A stretch of DNA of 64,000 nt from Semisulcospira habei (GCA_036245525.1 BTPG01000002.1:164234075-164298074); one strand, 5' to 3'. Counted from the first letter of the stretch, positions 1 through 10,024 are shown. Translations and numbers: made by a program. The notes: generated from the sequence alone by a model not told the origin.

Positions 1-700
1 GAAGCAGGGGCTCATGAGAATCTATGCCTTTCGCTGGTAGAGTTTGTTCCATTTAGATGATATGCTGCTCAAAGTAGAAAGTGGTTGGTATTATAAGCGG
101 GTGGTTGTTTAGAGAACATGGATGTCATTTTTGTCTCTTAGGGTCTCTTTACAGAAAGCAAGGTTGTCTGAACACTACAAAACCAAACCCCTCCTTATGC
201 CAAAAGCATAGATTTTCATTATTCCTTTTTTTTTTTTTTTTTTTTCAAAAAATGATTTATTTTTTTTTTGGGTACTGATTTCGCAGGCTGCAACGAGCCA
301 CTAAAATCAATCATTTTTTTAAAACAAATATTTATATTTATTTATTTATCTTTTGCAAACGAAGAAGTGTTTGTTTGTTTGTTTTGTTGTTGTTGTTGAC
401 ATTGTTCATAACCGCAGCAAAACATTTTGCAACTTTGCTTGACATAAGCCAGGTATGTTTATTTACACCTAAGTTACTCACACCGAGCAGGACGTGGAAG
501 TTTGAGCCTACGACCGTGACCTTTGTTTTTTGCTACTTTGGGTGGGGAGCGTCAAAGAGGATTAACTCTAAATCCAAGATGGCGCCCGGCGCATGGGAGA
601 AGGATTGAGAGCTATGCGCAGCAAACAAGAAGCAAACACAAAATGTCTCTTAGTTGTCTTTTTTTTTGACGCGCCCTCTAAGACCTCGCCTTCGAATGCT
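1..700. other. Unassigned, T-rich leading segment
   Basis: Starts with a right half-arm of family A (GGGGCTCATGAGAATCTATG, 7-26). The rest has T-runs and AAGATGGCGCCCGGCGC at about 575, but no gene is recognised. Confidence 0.6.
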
Positions 701-844
701 TTTTAAAAGATCTTAAAATATTTAAAGAAGCAGCTTAGACAAATGCGGCGATATAGCGGTGGGTGGTTGGATAATTGGAGAAGAAAAAAAAAACCTGAGG
801 AATGAGTGCGCGCGCACACAAGCACGCACGCACGCACGCAAGCA

Positions 845-850
845 CGCACA

Positions 851-919
<69 letters not shown>

Positions 920-943
920 ATACACACACACACAAACACATAG

Positions 944-984
<41 letters not shown>

Positions 985-995
985 CACACACACAC
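845..995. repeat. (CA)n microsatellite
   Basis: Long impure CA tract with CG-rich start. Produces artefactual His-Thr and Cys-Val reading frames on both strands. Confidence 0.95.
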
Positions 996-1390
996 GCAGG
1001 TACCACCACCACCAACAACAACCAACCACCACCAACAACAACAACCAAGAAAACCAACTAGTCAGTCAAACAATAGCCGTCGTAATAATCTACAACAAAG
1101 GATCCAACTTCTACTTGACCGCTTCACTGTCGAGAATAAAAAACCCACAAACTGCAAGAGATAGATCCTCATGAGCCCCCGCCCCCGTGAGACCAGTTTG
1201 TATCCATGTTTTCTAAAAGTTTGTATTTGTGGTGGCTTTTTTTTTAATCGTTGAACGAACAAAGATTTCAGAAACAAAACAGCGCGTCAGGTGGAAGGGA
1301 ATGGCGGTTTCAAATTCAGCTGCTTGCAAAACAAGACAGCATCAGTTAACTCGTGTCTCCTCTCCGCATCAGACACTGCAGACTGCTCCC

Positions 1391-1423
1391 CGCTGGCCTG
1401 TGATTTTGAACCTTACGGCTTGA
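1391..1423. repeat. Family C left half-hairpin
   Basis: CGCTGGCCTGTGATTTTGAA followed by CCTTACGGCTTGAG; partner arm missing. Confidence 0.65.
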
Positions 1424-1635
1424 GAACTCGCTAGAGTATAAGGTATAAAATCACGGAACCAGTGCACTGACTAGTTTAGAGTCGACTACCTGACCAGACA
1501 GAGCGATCGCTCTTACAAGCGAACGACTTTTCTAATCCTGACATCAGAATCTATCACGCTTTGTCCAGCCTCAAGCCTCTGTCATTACGAGGGCAGCATG
1601 AGTAAACTAATTTCGCAAACTACTCCCTTCATCTC

Positions 1636-1703
1636 CAAGAGGCATAGATCTTCATGCACCACCCACAAGCTTGCGGGGCGTTCATGAAGATCTATACATC
1701 TTG
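1636..1703. repeat. Family A hairpin core
   Basis: Arms CAAGAGGCATAGATCTTCAT / ATGAAGATCTATACATCTTG. The C-to-T change in the left arm (TCTTCATG) is matched by CATGAAGA on the right. Confidence 0.85.
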
Positions 1704-1983
1704 AAAATCTAATGTGTCAGTTCCTCGAGACAAAGAGTTAGTTAATTAGTTATTAGGATTTAACGCCGAGGAGGCTACTAAGGAAACCTCACGGCGGGAG
1801 GAAAAGAGGGTCATTGGACGTTCCAGACGTTACTTAGACGCTTGGATTTTGTTTTTCTATATCACCACACAAGCAAACGAGGCCAGAGGTCAGTATAGGC
1901 CAGTAAAGTTAAGAAAAAGACCTGCAAAGACAAAATCTTAATGAGCTAACAAGTTATTGGGGCTTCTAAAACTGGCACAGACT

Positions 1984-2033
1984 GGTCGTCTCCCTCGATT
2001 CGATGCAACGGCAGCGAATCGAGGGAGACAACC
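1984..2033. repeat. Family L hairpin
   Basis: GGTCGTCTCCCTCGATTCG / CGAATCGAGGGAGACAACC with loop ATGCAACGGCAG. Confidence 0.85.
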
Positions 2034-2561
2034 ATTGTGAAACTGGCCCTATCTCTGACGTCGGCAGTTGCGATACGTCACAATTAAACGTCACGCCCAG
2101 TGAAAAATAAAGCGCGTGACGTCAAAAATATCACATATCGATCCTTGTCGCTTTGCAGCCTTAGATGTTTGTGTTGCCACTGGATGCAAGAACTAAAAAG
2201 ATCTATGTCTCTGTGAGGACTGATACGGATTTACGTCTTTATTCTTCTAACCGAGCAGGTCATCCAGATTTCGGCCTGCGACATGACATACACAGCGCAT
2301 GCTTCACGTGCAAGGTGCCCGGATCTGATAAGAGGATGGAGGCGTTATAAAGGCCTTTGTCGTCAGAGTTATGTGACTAGCATGTTGGCGGATGTACTTA
2401 GCTTCAAGTTGTAAAGCCAAATTCTCAATGTTTGTAGAAAAGATTTAACCCCATAACTGCCAGTGGTCGCAGATTGTTTACAAAATCTTGGGATCAATTC
2501 AACGCCAAAGGGTCGCAGCAGTTCAGGGAATATAGACACAAAGTGATGTCATGAAGGACGT

Positions 2562-2775
2562 TTAACTCATTCTGCCCGCGACATACCACAGCAAGATATG
2601 GCTCGACCATGATAGTTCAAGGGTGGTGGCAGAATGGCTTGGCGCCTATCGGCGCCAAGCCATTCTGCCACCACCCTTGAACTATCATGGGCGATCTGTC
2701 TCCTGAATTGTAATGCAGTCCTTAGAGGATAACTCCAAAATGTGGATATTTCGTACCTCGGGCACAATGAGTTAA
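2562..2775. mobile_element. Family B TTAA foldback MITE, complete
   Basis: TTAACTCATTCTGCCCGCGA to CGGGCACAATGAGTTAA. Central hairpin of about 100 bp with arms GTTCAAGGGTGGTGGCAGAA / TTCTGCCACCACCCTTGAAC and centre GGCGCCTATCGGCGCC. The arms share the GGTGGTGGC/GCCACCACC variant. Confidence 0.9.
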
Positions 2776-2776
2776 C

Positions 2777-2931
2777 GTTTAACATTTAGAGCTTTTGTCC
2801 ACCACGAAGGTGATTTTCAAAGACGGGGCACCGAAATAGGGTCTGAACAAATTCTGACCGCGGCTGGACTCGAACCCAGGACCTTTCGGACGAGAGTCAA
2901 ACGTTCTACCGCCGAGCCACCCAGCTCCACG
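2777..2931 (-). mobile_element. tRNA-derived SINE, copy 1
   Basis: On the minus strand the head reads like a tRNA: an A-box-like GTGGCTCGGCGGTAGAACG and a B box GGTTCGAGTCC about 50 bases on. It is followed by a body containing CAGAATTTGTTCAGACCC and a CCGTCTTTGAAAATCACC stretch, ending near GTGGACAAAAGC. The whole arrangement recurs at 55565-55712 and 28625-28765, so it is a SINE, not a tRNA gene. It directly abuts the B element ending at 2775. Confidence 0.82.
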
Positions 2932-2979
2932 ATGCCACGAAGAGGATGTACACTAAAAACAACAAAATCAAAGAGGTGA

Positions 2980-3105
2980 CTGCCAAGAGTGTAAAACGCA
3001 GAGATCACTGCAACGAAATTAGAAACATTCTTAAAAGTCTAAATCAGTTTATTAATAAATTGAGTTGTAACTGGCATTTCTAAGCGTGTTTCTTTCTTCG
3101 TTGGT
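2980..3105. repeat. Family Q element, eroded
   Basis: CTGCCAAGAGTGTAAAACGC ... ATTTCTAAGCGTGTTTCTTT CTTCGTTGG-type right arm. Confidence 0.65.
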
Positions 3106-3263
3106 ATGTTCCCCGACCGTAACAAGACTTTCTGAAGACGTGCCTGCGCTGCTTGTAACTCCCCCTCCCCCCGTCACCTCCCTCCCCCCCCCCCAAATAA
3201 AATAGAACATCAGTTGAATGTATGTCGCACGTCGGCTAATAATCAAAATAAATCTAAGGCATG

Positions 3264-3779
3264 CCAGTTGAAAAAAGTGTGGAGTTCCAGAGAGCTGTCA
3301 CAACACACCAAAGTCCGGATTTTCAACTCCAATGTAAAAGCAGTTCTCCTATATGGAGCAGAGACTTGGAGATTGACAAAAACCACAGTCAACAGAGTAC
3401 AGACCTTCATGAACAGTTGCCTTAGACGAATTTTGAAAATCCACTGGCCAGAGAAGATCAGCAACGTCAGACTCTGGGAGAGAACAGAGCATATAACAGC
3501 AGAGAATGAAATTGGGCGAAGAAGATGGGGATTGATCGGTCACAGTCTGAGAAAGCCAGCTTCCAGTATCACTAGGCAGGCATTGTCATGGAACCCCCAG
3601 GGAAAGAGGAAAAGAGGTAGGCCGAGAAACTCCTGGCGTCGAGACCTCCAAGCAGACATCAAGAGACTGGGAACCACCTGGAGTAGAATCGCGAAGGAGA
3701 AGCACAGGACAGGAGTCGCTGGAGGTCTCTCGTCGACGGCCTATACCCGGGTAGGGGTGACAGGCGTAAGTAAGTAAGT
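3264..3779 (+). pseudogene. 5'-truncated LINE copy, C-terminal reverse-transcriptase region
   Basis: Matches the 3' end of the LINE at 44471-47772 (about 47257-47772) with roughly five substitutions and one 2-base insertion over about 516 bases, including the TAAG tail. It encodes the region from KKVWSSRELSQHTK to the C-terminus. The 2-base insertion in the GAATCGCGAAGG segment (about 3690) shifts the last 27 codons. Typical 5'-truncated, dead-on-arrival copy. The near identity points to recent activity of the family. No clean target duplication was found. Confidence 0.9.
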
Positions 3780-4242
3780 AATGCTAGGGGTGCTGCATCT
3801 TCATGGCGCTAATTTATCGAGGTATAGAAGTTTTCTTGTTTGCACCTCGCGCTTGGCTGGTATTCTCATTTTCCTGGCAGCGAAGGAGTTAAAATAAAAT
3901 AAAAAGTAGGCAGAGCACCACATGTCGCCAGAGCGATGCAATCAGCTATGTAAATTGCACTAACGTAGCGGGGGAAAAGCCAATAACGCAACAGCTTAAC
4001 TGTCGCACGCATACTGTCAGAGAGATGCAATCTGCGCCACACGTTCTTCTCAGCTAAAGTTTAGGATTGTTGCCTTTCCTCAAAGGTAAATTTCTAGCGC
4101 AAAAAAAATGTTAAACGCTTACAGCTGTAACACCATAAATTGCTTTAACACGCAAAGAGGAAGCGCCGTAAGCGTAACAGCTTATGACTGTTTTGCAACA
4201 CCCCATCGTCAAGAAGATGCAATCTGTAAAGGAACCTAGACA

Positions 4243-4332
4243 GCAAAAGGTCTTCGCGGCCACGTCGTTCGCCGTTGGCACGCGCCCAGGCGCGGGGCAA
4301 CGGCGAACGACGTCGCCCCGAAGACCTTTTGC
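4243..4332. repeat. Family H palindrome
   Basis: GCAAAAGGTCTTCGCGGCCA, GACGTCGTTCGCCGTTG-type arms and AAGACCTTTTGC; centre CGCGCCCAGGCGCG. Confidence 0.85.
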
Positions 4333-4652
4333 GAGTTGGGTAATGTTTCACACGTTCGTCTGTCAAAATCTGACATTTTTTGCGGTTTCTAGACGTAAGA
4401 CGGGAGACAAAGCAGGTGCCTCCTTGGAGAAGAATGCCAAGACTATGATCGACTGAACTACCTCTGGCCTTCGTGGATTGAGGAACAGTGGACAAATGAA
4501 CCCTGCACTGAAAAAGACATTGCAAGTGCGGAAGCCTTGGAAACCGAAAATGGATTCCTATTCTCGACGGACGAAACTGTTTCTCAAAGGAATGAAACGA
4601 AACTACCTCATCACTGAGCAGGGGGAGACACTGAAATTTATAACAAGACCAA

Positions 4653-4715
4653 CAAGAGACATAGATCCTCATCAGCCCCCGCAGTTGCGGAGACTCATGA
4701 GGATCTATGTCTCTT
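4653..4715. repeat. Family A hairpin core
   Basis: Arms CAAGAGACATAGATCCTCAT / ATGAGGATCTATGTCTCTTG; the GACAT/ATGTC variant is paired on both sides. Confidence 0.87.
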
Positions 4716-5306
4716 GCAGGACGGATGAGGCTCGTTGGATGACAAGTAAAAAACACAAAACCCGTTGTCTGCAAAGCTTCCAAACTGATACGCTTGTGCC
4801 GTTCAAATGCACTGCACCTTATACCACACTAATTCGCCGTCAGGATTTAACTTGCGCAGCTGTGATCACTGCGGTTGAAGCTAACTACAAATTGATGCCT
4901 AGAACTGAGCAGCTGAGTAGAACACGGTTACTCCTGCTCAAAAAAGTTTTGCGAATTATTTCTTTGCGAAAACAGATGAAGCCAAATGCATGCCCTGCTG
5001 CATACGCCAAATACAAATAACAACTTTATTACCGAAAAAAGGTTAACACGATCCAAGTGCGAGAGTAACAGATCCTGATACCCTCCTACGCCCCGCCCCC
5101 CTCCCCTCCCCCCCCCCCCCACCTTTGCGAAGGGTGTATGATGATCTATACCTCGTGTTGATAAAACTGTGTATCCACGTTCCTTGGTCAGCTAGGAATC
5201 TTTGGCACTGAATTAACAAAAATGATTTGAGAAGCACAATCCGCGACCTTTGGCAGTTACAGGGTTAAGATTCAGGATCCAATAGAAAGCGACTCAGGAC
5301 CTGACG

Positions 5307-5372
5307 TCTGTAAGGGGCATAAACCCTCATCAGCACCAGCAGATAGCGCGTTCTAACGAGAATCTGTCCATT
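5307..5372. repeat. Degenerate family A hairpin
   Basis: GTAAGGGGCATAAACCCTCA with an eroded partner arm ending CTGTCCATTGCAC. A further half-arm lies at 5125-5157 (GATGATCTATACCTCGTG). Confidence 0.5.
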
Positions 5373-5471
5373 GCACATCTGTTTTTCCTCCTTTTTTTTT
5401 CCTCATAAGGAGAAGTCATTGCTATTATATTTGTGCGTGCCGGCTGGACACAGCGGTGTGGGCCAGCGCGC

Positions 5472-5564
5472 ATTATTCCCGGCGTCGAGACGCTCCGAGT
5501 CTGGATACGCGGCGTACAGGCGTACAGGCGCGTATCCGAATGCAGCACGTCTAGAATATGTTAA
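5472..5564. mobile_element. Family E foldback, left end eroded
   Basis: GGCGTCGAGACGCTCCGAGT, then GGATACGCGG ... GCGTATCC, and GCAGCACGTCTAGAATATGTTAA. It ends on the TTAA that starts the D element at 5561. Confidence 0.72.
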
Positions 5565-5726
5565 ACCCTTTGGCTGTGGATAGCGCTTTTTGTCGCGATG
5601 ATTCCGACAGAAATCATCGCGACACAAAGCTCTACGGCCGCAGACAAAGGGTGAATCTGGCGGCGGGTAGTGCTTTTTGTCGCTATACATCGCGACAAAC
5701 AGCGCTACCCACAACCAAAGGGTTAA
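5561..5726. mobile_element. Family D TTAA foldback, double hairpin
   Basis: TTAAACCCTTTGGCTGTGGA to CCACAACCAAAGGGTTAA. It contains two successive hairpins with the TTTTTGTCGC / GCGACAAA theme, the first closed by CGCAGACAAAGGGTGAA, as if two D elements were fused. Its left TTAA is also the right end of the E element at 5472-5564. Confidence 0.85.
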
Positions 5727-5770
5727 TTTTGTCTTCAAAAAGACTTTAAGAATAAAAAAGCCTTTACGGT

Positions 5771-5981
5771 GTAACCCATTCAGCTCTGGATTCAGGAGAT
5801 GGGTCGATTATGATAATTCAAGGGCCGTGCCAGATTAGCTTGGCGCCTGTCGGCGCCGAGCTAATCTGCCACGGCCCATGAATTATCATGGTCGATTCAT
5901 CTCCTGCAACTGGTGCATAGTCATTAGATGACGCCTCCAAAATTTGGGAAATACGGCCGTGGGGCTGAAAGACGGAGTTAA
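5771..5981. mobile_element. Family B MITE (ATAATTC subtype)
   Basis: GTAACCCATTCAGCTCTGG to GGGGCTGAAAGACGGAGTTAA. Arms TTCAAGGGCCGTGCCAGATT / AATCTGCCACGGCCCATGAA. Confidence 0.87.
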
Positions 5982-6133
5982 AAGCCTCCGACCGTTGCCT
6001 CCAGACGCGCTGCAATAAAACATCAGCACTCTCATCCACCCATCATCAACAGGGAAACCACATTCCTGGCGTTTCCAGCCAGCCCCGGAAAGACTGAGAA
6101 GACCCGTTATCTGTTTCTGTGCCGCTGTGTAAC

Positions 6134-6204
6134 GTGTGCTGGTCTGTGATTTTGGACCTTACAGCCCTGGGGGCCGTAAGGTTCAAAATCACAGACCAGC
6201 ACAC
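6134..6204. repeat. Family C hairpin
   Basis: GTGTGCTGGTCTGTGATTTT pairs with AAAATCACAGACCAGCACAC around CCCTGGGGG. No TTAA bounds, so this is a different class from A/B/D-G. Confidence 0.9.
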
Positions 6205-6540
6205 AAATAAACTTCATTAGAGTTTAAGGTTTAAGGCTGCGCAAATGAAAACACTTACGTTGTTTGCGAGGCCATTTTATAATTGCGGCTACGGATTTAT
6301 TGCAAGATATTAAAAGACCACAAAGGCTACTTCAAGGCCCAAACTTTTCGTGGTTGTTGCTCGAAGCATTAAATATCGCGAGCGAATCGTTATTTTTTTC
6401 TGTTTGTGATTACTCAGTCGAGATAACGTGTGATGGTCGCTGTTTCTGCATTTTCCCGCTAATGGTCCATTCACGTCCAACACAAGTAGGCCAGTCGGAA
6501 AAGAAGTGACAGCTTCGAAATGAAAACATAAAAAAATAGA

Positions 6541-6785
6541 TCGAGCAGACAAACAAACAAAGAAACAGAAACAAACAAACAAACAAACAAACAGACAATA
6601 AATCATTTGAGCCATCCAGCCCGAAAGCCATCCATCCAGCAAGCCAGCAAGCCAGCCAGCCAGCCAGCCAGCCAGCCAACCAACCAACCAACCAACCAAA
6701 GAGCCAGCCAGTCAACCAGCCAACAAACAAATACAAACAAGCAAACAAAGAACGAAATAAATAAATAAATAAATAAAGAAGCAAA
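6541..6785. repeat. Mixed tetranucleotide repeats (CAAA, CCAG, CCAA, AAAT)
   Basis: Adjacent runs of AAAC, CCAG, CCAA and AAAT units that grade into each other by single-base changes of one tetramer. Confidence 0.9.
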
Positions 6786-7040
6786 CTAACAAATCCGTTT
6801 AACACGCAATGCTTCGATGACCCGTGACCTTTCATTGCTGACGCGCTTCTCGCGCGTGGCCGTTTGTTCAGCAGACTATCTTTTTAAACGTAAAACTTTT
6901 GTCTTCGAAATGGCAAAAGTGACCTGCGTCTGACCTGTCTGTCTTTATGCGTAACCCCTGCACCTTCTGTAGCAGCAGTCAAAATGATCGGCAAATCAAA
7001 ACTAAAATACCACAGAAGATTTATGGGGCCGGCAGGCAGC

Positions 7041-7237
7041 TTAACTCCTTCACTGATAGCACACGCAGATTGCAAACTCAACGCCAAAGAACCTCCGTTG
7101 GTCAAGGAACGTGAATACATAATGGTTTCAGCAAGAGGCATAGATCCTCATGAGCCCCCGCGACTGCGGGGGCTCATGAGGATTTATGCCTCTTGCAGAT
7201 GGTGGTTTTCCATATTTCTCGTCAGAGAAGGGGTTAA
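7041..7237 (+). mobile_element. Family A TTAA foldback MITE, complete
   Basis: Bounded by TTAACTCCTTCACTG and GAGAAGGGGTTAA. The long left flank contains the family motif CAACGCCAAAGAACCTCCG. The core hairpin at 7131-7196 is nearly perfect (about 30-bp arms, loop GACT). TTAA targets with CYC-type ends indicate a non-autonomous piggyBac-superfamily element; this is inferred, as no transposase is present. Confidence 0.85.
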
Positions 7238-7710
7238 AATCTATCCATCGCCCTTTTTACATTTTGTAGCAGCAGTGATATTATCGCCAAATGTAAAGTA
7301 AGAATACAACAGGATATTCAAGGGGCAGCAGACAGATTAATTAAAAGTCATGGAGTTTGCAGACTCGCCCAAAAATCTCTTGAATTCCTATCACGCGATC
7401 AGCCCCCCCCCCCCACCCCCTCTCCCACCCTCTCATTTTGAGGAACAGGTGGAGCAGATCTCGCCTGGCAATGAAGCGGCAGAAGTTCTCCTGGGCTTCT
7501 ACAGCCGCAGCTGATGTATATAGTTGCTGGATACAAGACGCAAAATGTCAAAGTATTATAAAACAACACGAAAACAGCCTCCTACTTCCGTCATCAGAAT
7601 TGATTCGCGAGCTACTGTGGAAAGAAGAGATGCCATAACTAAGCGGTTTCATGAAACATGTTGAAAATAACATTGACATCAATACGCTACAAGTCGCGTT
7701 CTTTTGTTTT

Positions 7711-7932
7711 CTAACCCGTTCCCTGCGACAGTACGTACATTGTTGTTTCCGAAATCATGATCTTTGTATATTCAACAGCCAAAAGCCAATAACCTCCATG
7801 GAGCATGGGTACACATTGGTATCAGTAAGAGGCATAGCTCCTCATGAGCCCCCGCAGTCGCGGGGGCTCATGAGGATCTGTGCCTCTTGCGGTTGGATCG
7901 TGTTAATTTTTTTCTAGCAGTGAATGAGTTAA
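7711..7932 (+). mobile_element. Family A MITE, complete
   Basis: Ends CTAACCCGTTCCCTGCGA and GCAGTGAATGAGTTAA. Core hairpin 7826-7890 with arms GGCATAGCTCCTCATGAGCC / GGCTCATGAGGATCTGTGCC. Confidence 0.83.
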
Positions 7933-8015
7933 AGTAGCAGACATTTAACCAAAATCACTTCTGATAATTACATAGGAGGATTTTCACGCACTGCGGCATC
8001 AAAAAAAGTAGGGAG

Positions 8016-8080
8016 GTCTATGGTTTTGGACCTAACGGCTCTAGAGGCCGAGAGCAGGGAAAATCACAGACCAGTACACA
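8016..8080. repeat. Family C hairpin, eroded
   Basis: TCTATGGTTTTGGACCTAAC with AAAATCACAGACCAGTACAC. Confidence 0.7.
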
Positions 8081-8517
8081 GACGATGCTGATATGTTGCG
8101 CGCGTGAGTGTCGTAAATGCTTTCTTAGACTTATGTAACTAAAATAATTGACAACTTACAATAACGCATGAAATTGCGCAGCAATTTCGCACTGGTGTTT
8201 CATGTTCAGCTGAAAGCCCTACGACAAAGTTTTCTCGCATCACACGGAAACAAAATCATGTTTGTTGGGACACCGCCTCGTAGTTTCTCTAAATGACGTT
8301 ACTCTTGTATTGCTGACAAACGTTTTAGACGATCTGTGAATATAAAATAAGTTCTAGACTGCATGGCAAACATCCGAAGTTATTTTTTTCTTATATTAAT
8401 CTTAGACATTCGAAAGAAAATGTGCAAGACCATGAATAACATGTGCTATAATGAGACTTAAAGAATTAAAAGAATGTCTACCGGAAAATAAAGAGCTAAA
8501 CTAAAGAGCCTTCTGTG

Positions 8518-8580
8518 GTGTGCTGGTCTGAAATTTTGGACTTTACGACTCAAGCATGTAAGGTCCAACATCACAAATGG
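8518..8580. repeat. Family C hairpin, right end eroded
   Basis: GTGTGCTGGTCTGAAATTTT with TAAGGTCCAACATCACAAAT. Confidence 0.75.
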
Positions 8581-8646
8581 CACAAATTCATTCATTCATA
8601 TAATTTTTAGACAAGCGGTAAAAGGACGAAAGTAAGCCAGTATATA

Positions 8647-8714
8647 CAAGAGGCATAGATCTTCATGAACCCCCCGCAAGATTGCGGGGGGTTCATGAAG
8701 ATCTATGCCTCTTG
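8647..8714. repeat. Family A hairpin core with paired substitutions
   Basis: Essentially perfect palindrome with arms CATAGATCTTCATGAACCCC / GGGGTTCATGAAGATCTATG. Relative to consensus, both arms carry the same two changes (CTCATGAGC to TTCATGAAC and its complement). Confidence 0.92.
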
Positions 8715-9088
8715 GAGATGAAAGGTGTTGAAACAAACTGAGCCGTGACAGACGGCAAAGACAATCATGTGATACTAAACACTCGACATTTCTTTCGTGG
8801 ATTTGCAAAGACGGATTTTTAAAAGCTCTTGATTCTATCAACAACACAGGAAAGAAAAGAGCCGCTATAGAGATGAAGTTTCAGAATGTCAACGCTCGGG
8901 CATTTTGTGTCGAGAAACTTTACAGACCAAAAAGACCACAAAGCCGGAAGATTTTACGAAAATTGATTTCGATATAAGTCGCCTGGGAAAGAACACAAAA
9001 CCTGAAGCTATTATTGTCGGTTGTACACATAAACCAACTTACTTCTGAAGATTGAACAGGAGGGAGTACATGAAACACATCTGTGCGA

Positions 9089-9154
9089 GCGAGAGGTATA
9101 GATTCCCGTGAGCCACTGCGGCCGCAGTGGCTCACGGGAGTCTATGCCTCTTGC
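9089..9154. repeat. Family A hairpin core, divergent but symmetric
   Basis: Arms TCCCGTGAGCCACTGCGG / CCGCAGTGGCTCACGGGA pair perfectly although both differ from consensus at about four positions. Confidence 0.9.
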
Positions 9155-9433
9155 AGAATAGGAGGGGCCGCCTCTGACGCTGTCAATGTCAGTTTTAAAA
9201 CGAATTGATTTCAAGCGGCTCGTCAAGGTATCGGCGGAAGAAAAGAGATGTTCTGCGCGTAAACACTTTCAGTAATATGTTTGATGAAGATGACGTATCT
9301 GCTTCATCTTGAAACCTCTTCCCTGCCAACGGTCGCAGGTATACATTTCGTCTCTAAAACAAAAATGTGTTCATTCAACGGCCAAAAACCAGAACAGTCC
9401 ATGGACCCAAAGTGGTCTCAGCAAAAAAGCGAC

Positions 9434-9465
9434 AGCGGGGGCTCATGAGGATCTATACCTCTTGC
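9434..9465. repeat. Single right arm of family A
   Basis: Only the GCGGGGGCTCATGAGGATCT half is present; the left arm is missing, although the usual upstream flank (CAAAGTGGTCTCAGC) is retained. Confidence 0.8.
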
Positions 9466-9817
9466 AGTTAGTTCGCCGTTAACGTTTAACATCTCAACTT
9501 CCGGAACAAAATATTATTTTCAAAAACTTTTTGGTTAAGAAGTCTATAGTCTATATAAATGATAGGCCTGCGGCTTTATTGAACCTCATGAGCAAAACAT
9601 AATCCTTGAAAACTGCGCTTAATACTTAGTACCTTATATATTCTGCCACCGGATCTCCCGAACTGTACATACAACGGAAGCTTTTAGCCAGTCGATATAA
9701 TCCTCTACACAAAGCTCCCGCAAATTACGTTCACATCCATTAGTCCGTGGGCTCACAACATCCGCAGGCCCTACAGTTTCCCAGCGCCAACTGAGAAACG
9801 TGGATCGGCCATCAGAT

Positions 9818-10024
9818 CTGCCGTTATCTGGCAAGATTCAGCATGTCAAATTTTTAGAAAAGCTAGATTTGTATTGTTATGCAATGAAAATATAGCTTTT
9901 CTCAGAAATATACGTACTGGCTTTTGTCCATTTTTGCAAAAAGCGAGATTTTAATTGTAAAACAATGAACATCTAGCTTTTCTCAAAAATGGACATATTG
10001 GCGTAAATTGCCAGATAACGGCAG
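9818..10024. mobile_element. Family J MITE with two internal hairpins
   Basis: Perfect 17-bp terminal inverted repeats CTGCCGTTATCTGGCAA (9818-9834) and TTGCCAGATAACGGCAG (10008-10024). Inside are two hairpins with AAAAGCTAGATTT / AAATATAGCTTTT and TCCATTTTTGCAAAAAGCGA arms. Confidence 0.86.

Noticed and set aside
560..600. AAGATGGCGCC motif as a promoter or transcription-factor site
   Set aside because: A single short motif with no gene downstream; cannot be supported.
703..1164. Cys-Val and His-Thr rich reading frames on both strands
   Set aside because: They are translations of the CA/GT microsatellite. The same applies at 17497-17869, 27153-27404, 33791-34156, 49345-49572 and 50605-50951.
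2853..2931. Functional tRNA gene
   Set aside because: Has A and B boxes but the same head-body unit recurs twice more with a shared non-tRNA body, so it is a SINE.
4145..4783. 212-residue minus-strand open frame
   Set aside because: It runs through family H and family A palindromes and has no protein motif. Palindromes without stops stay open on both strands by chance.
4478..5020. 180-residue plus-strand open frame
   Set aside because: Includes an A hairpin (4653-4715) translated as ARDIDPHEP-like peptide, which recurs in many spurious frames. No domain recognised.
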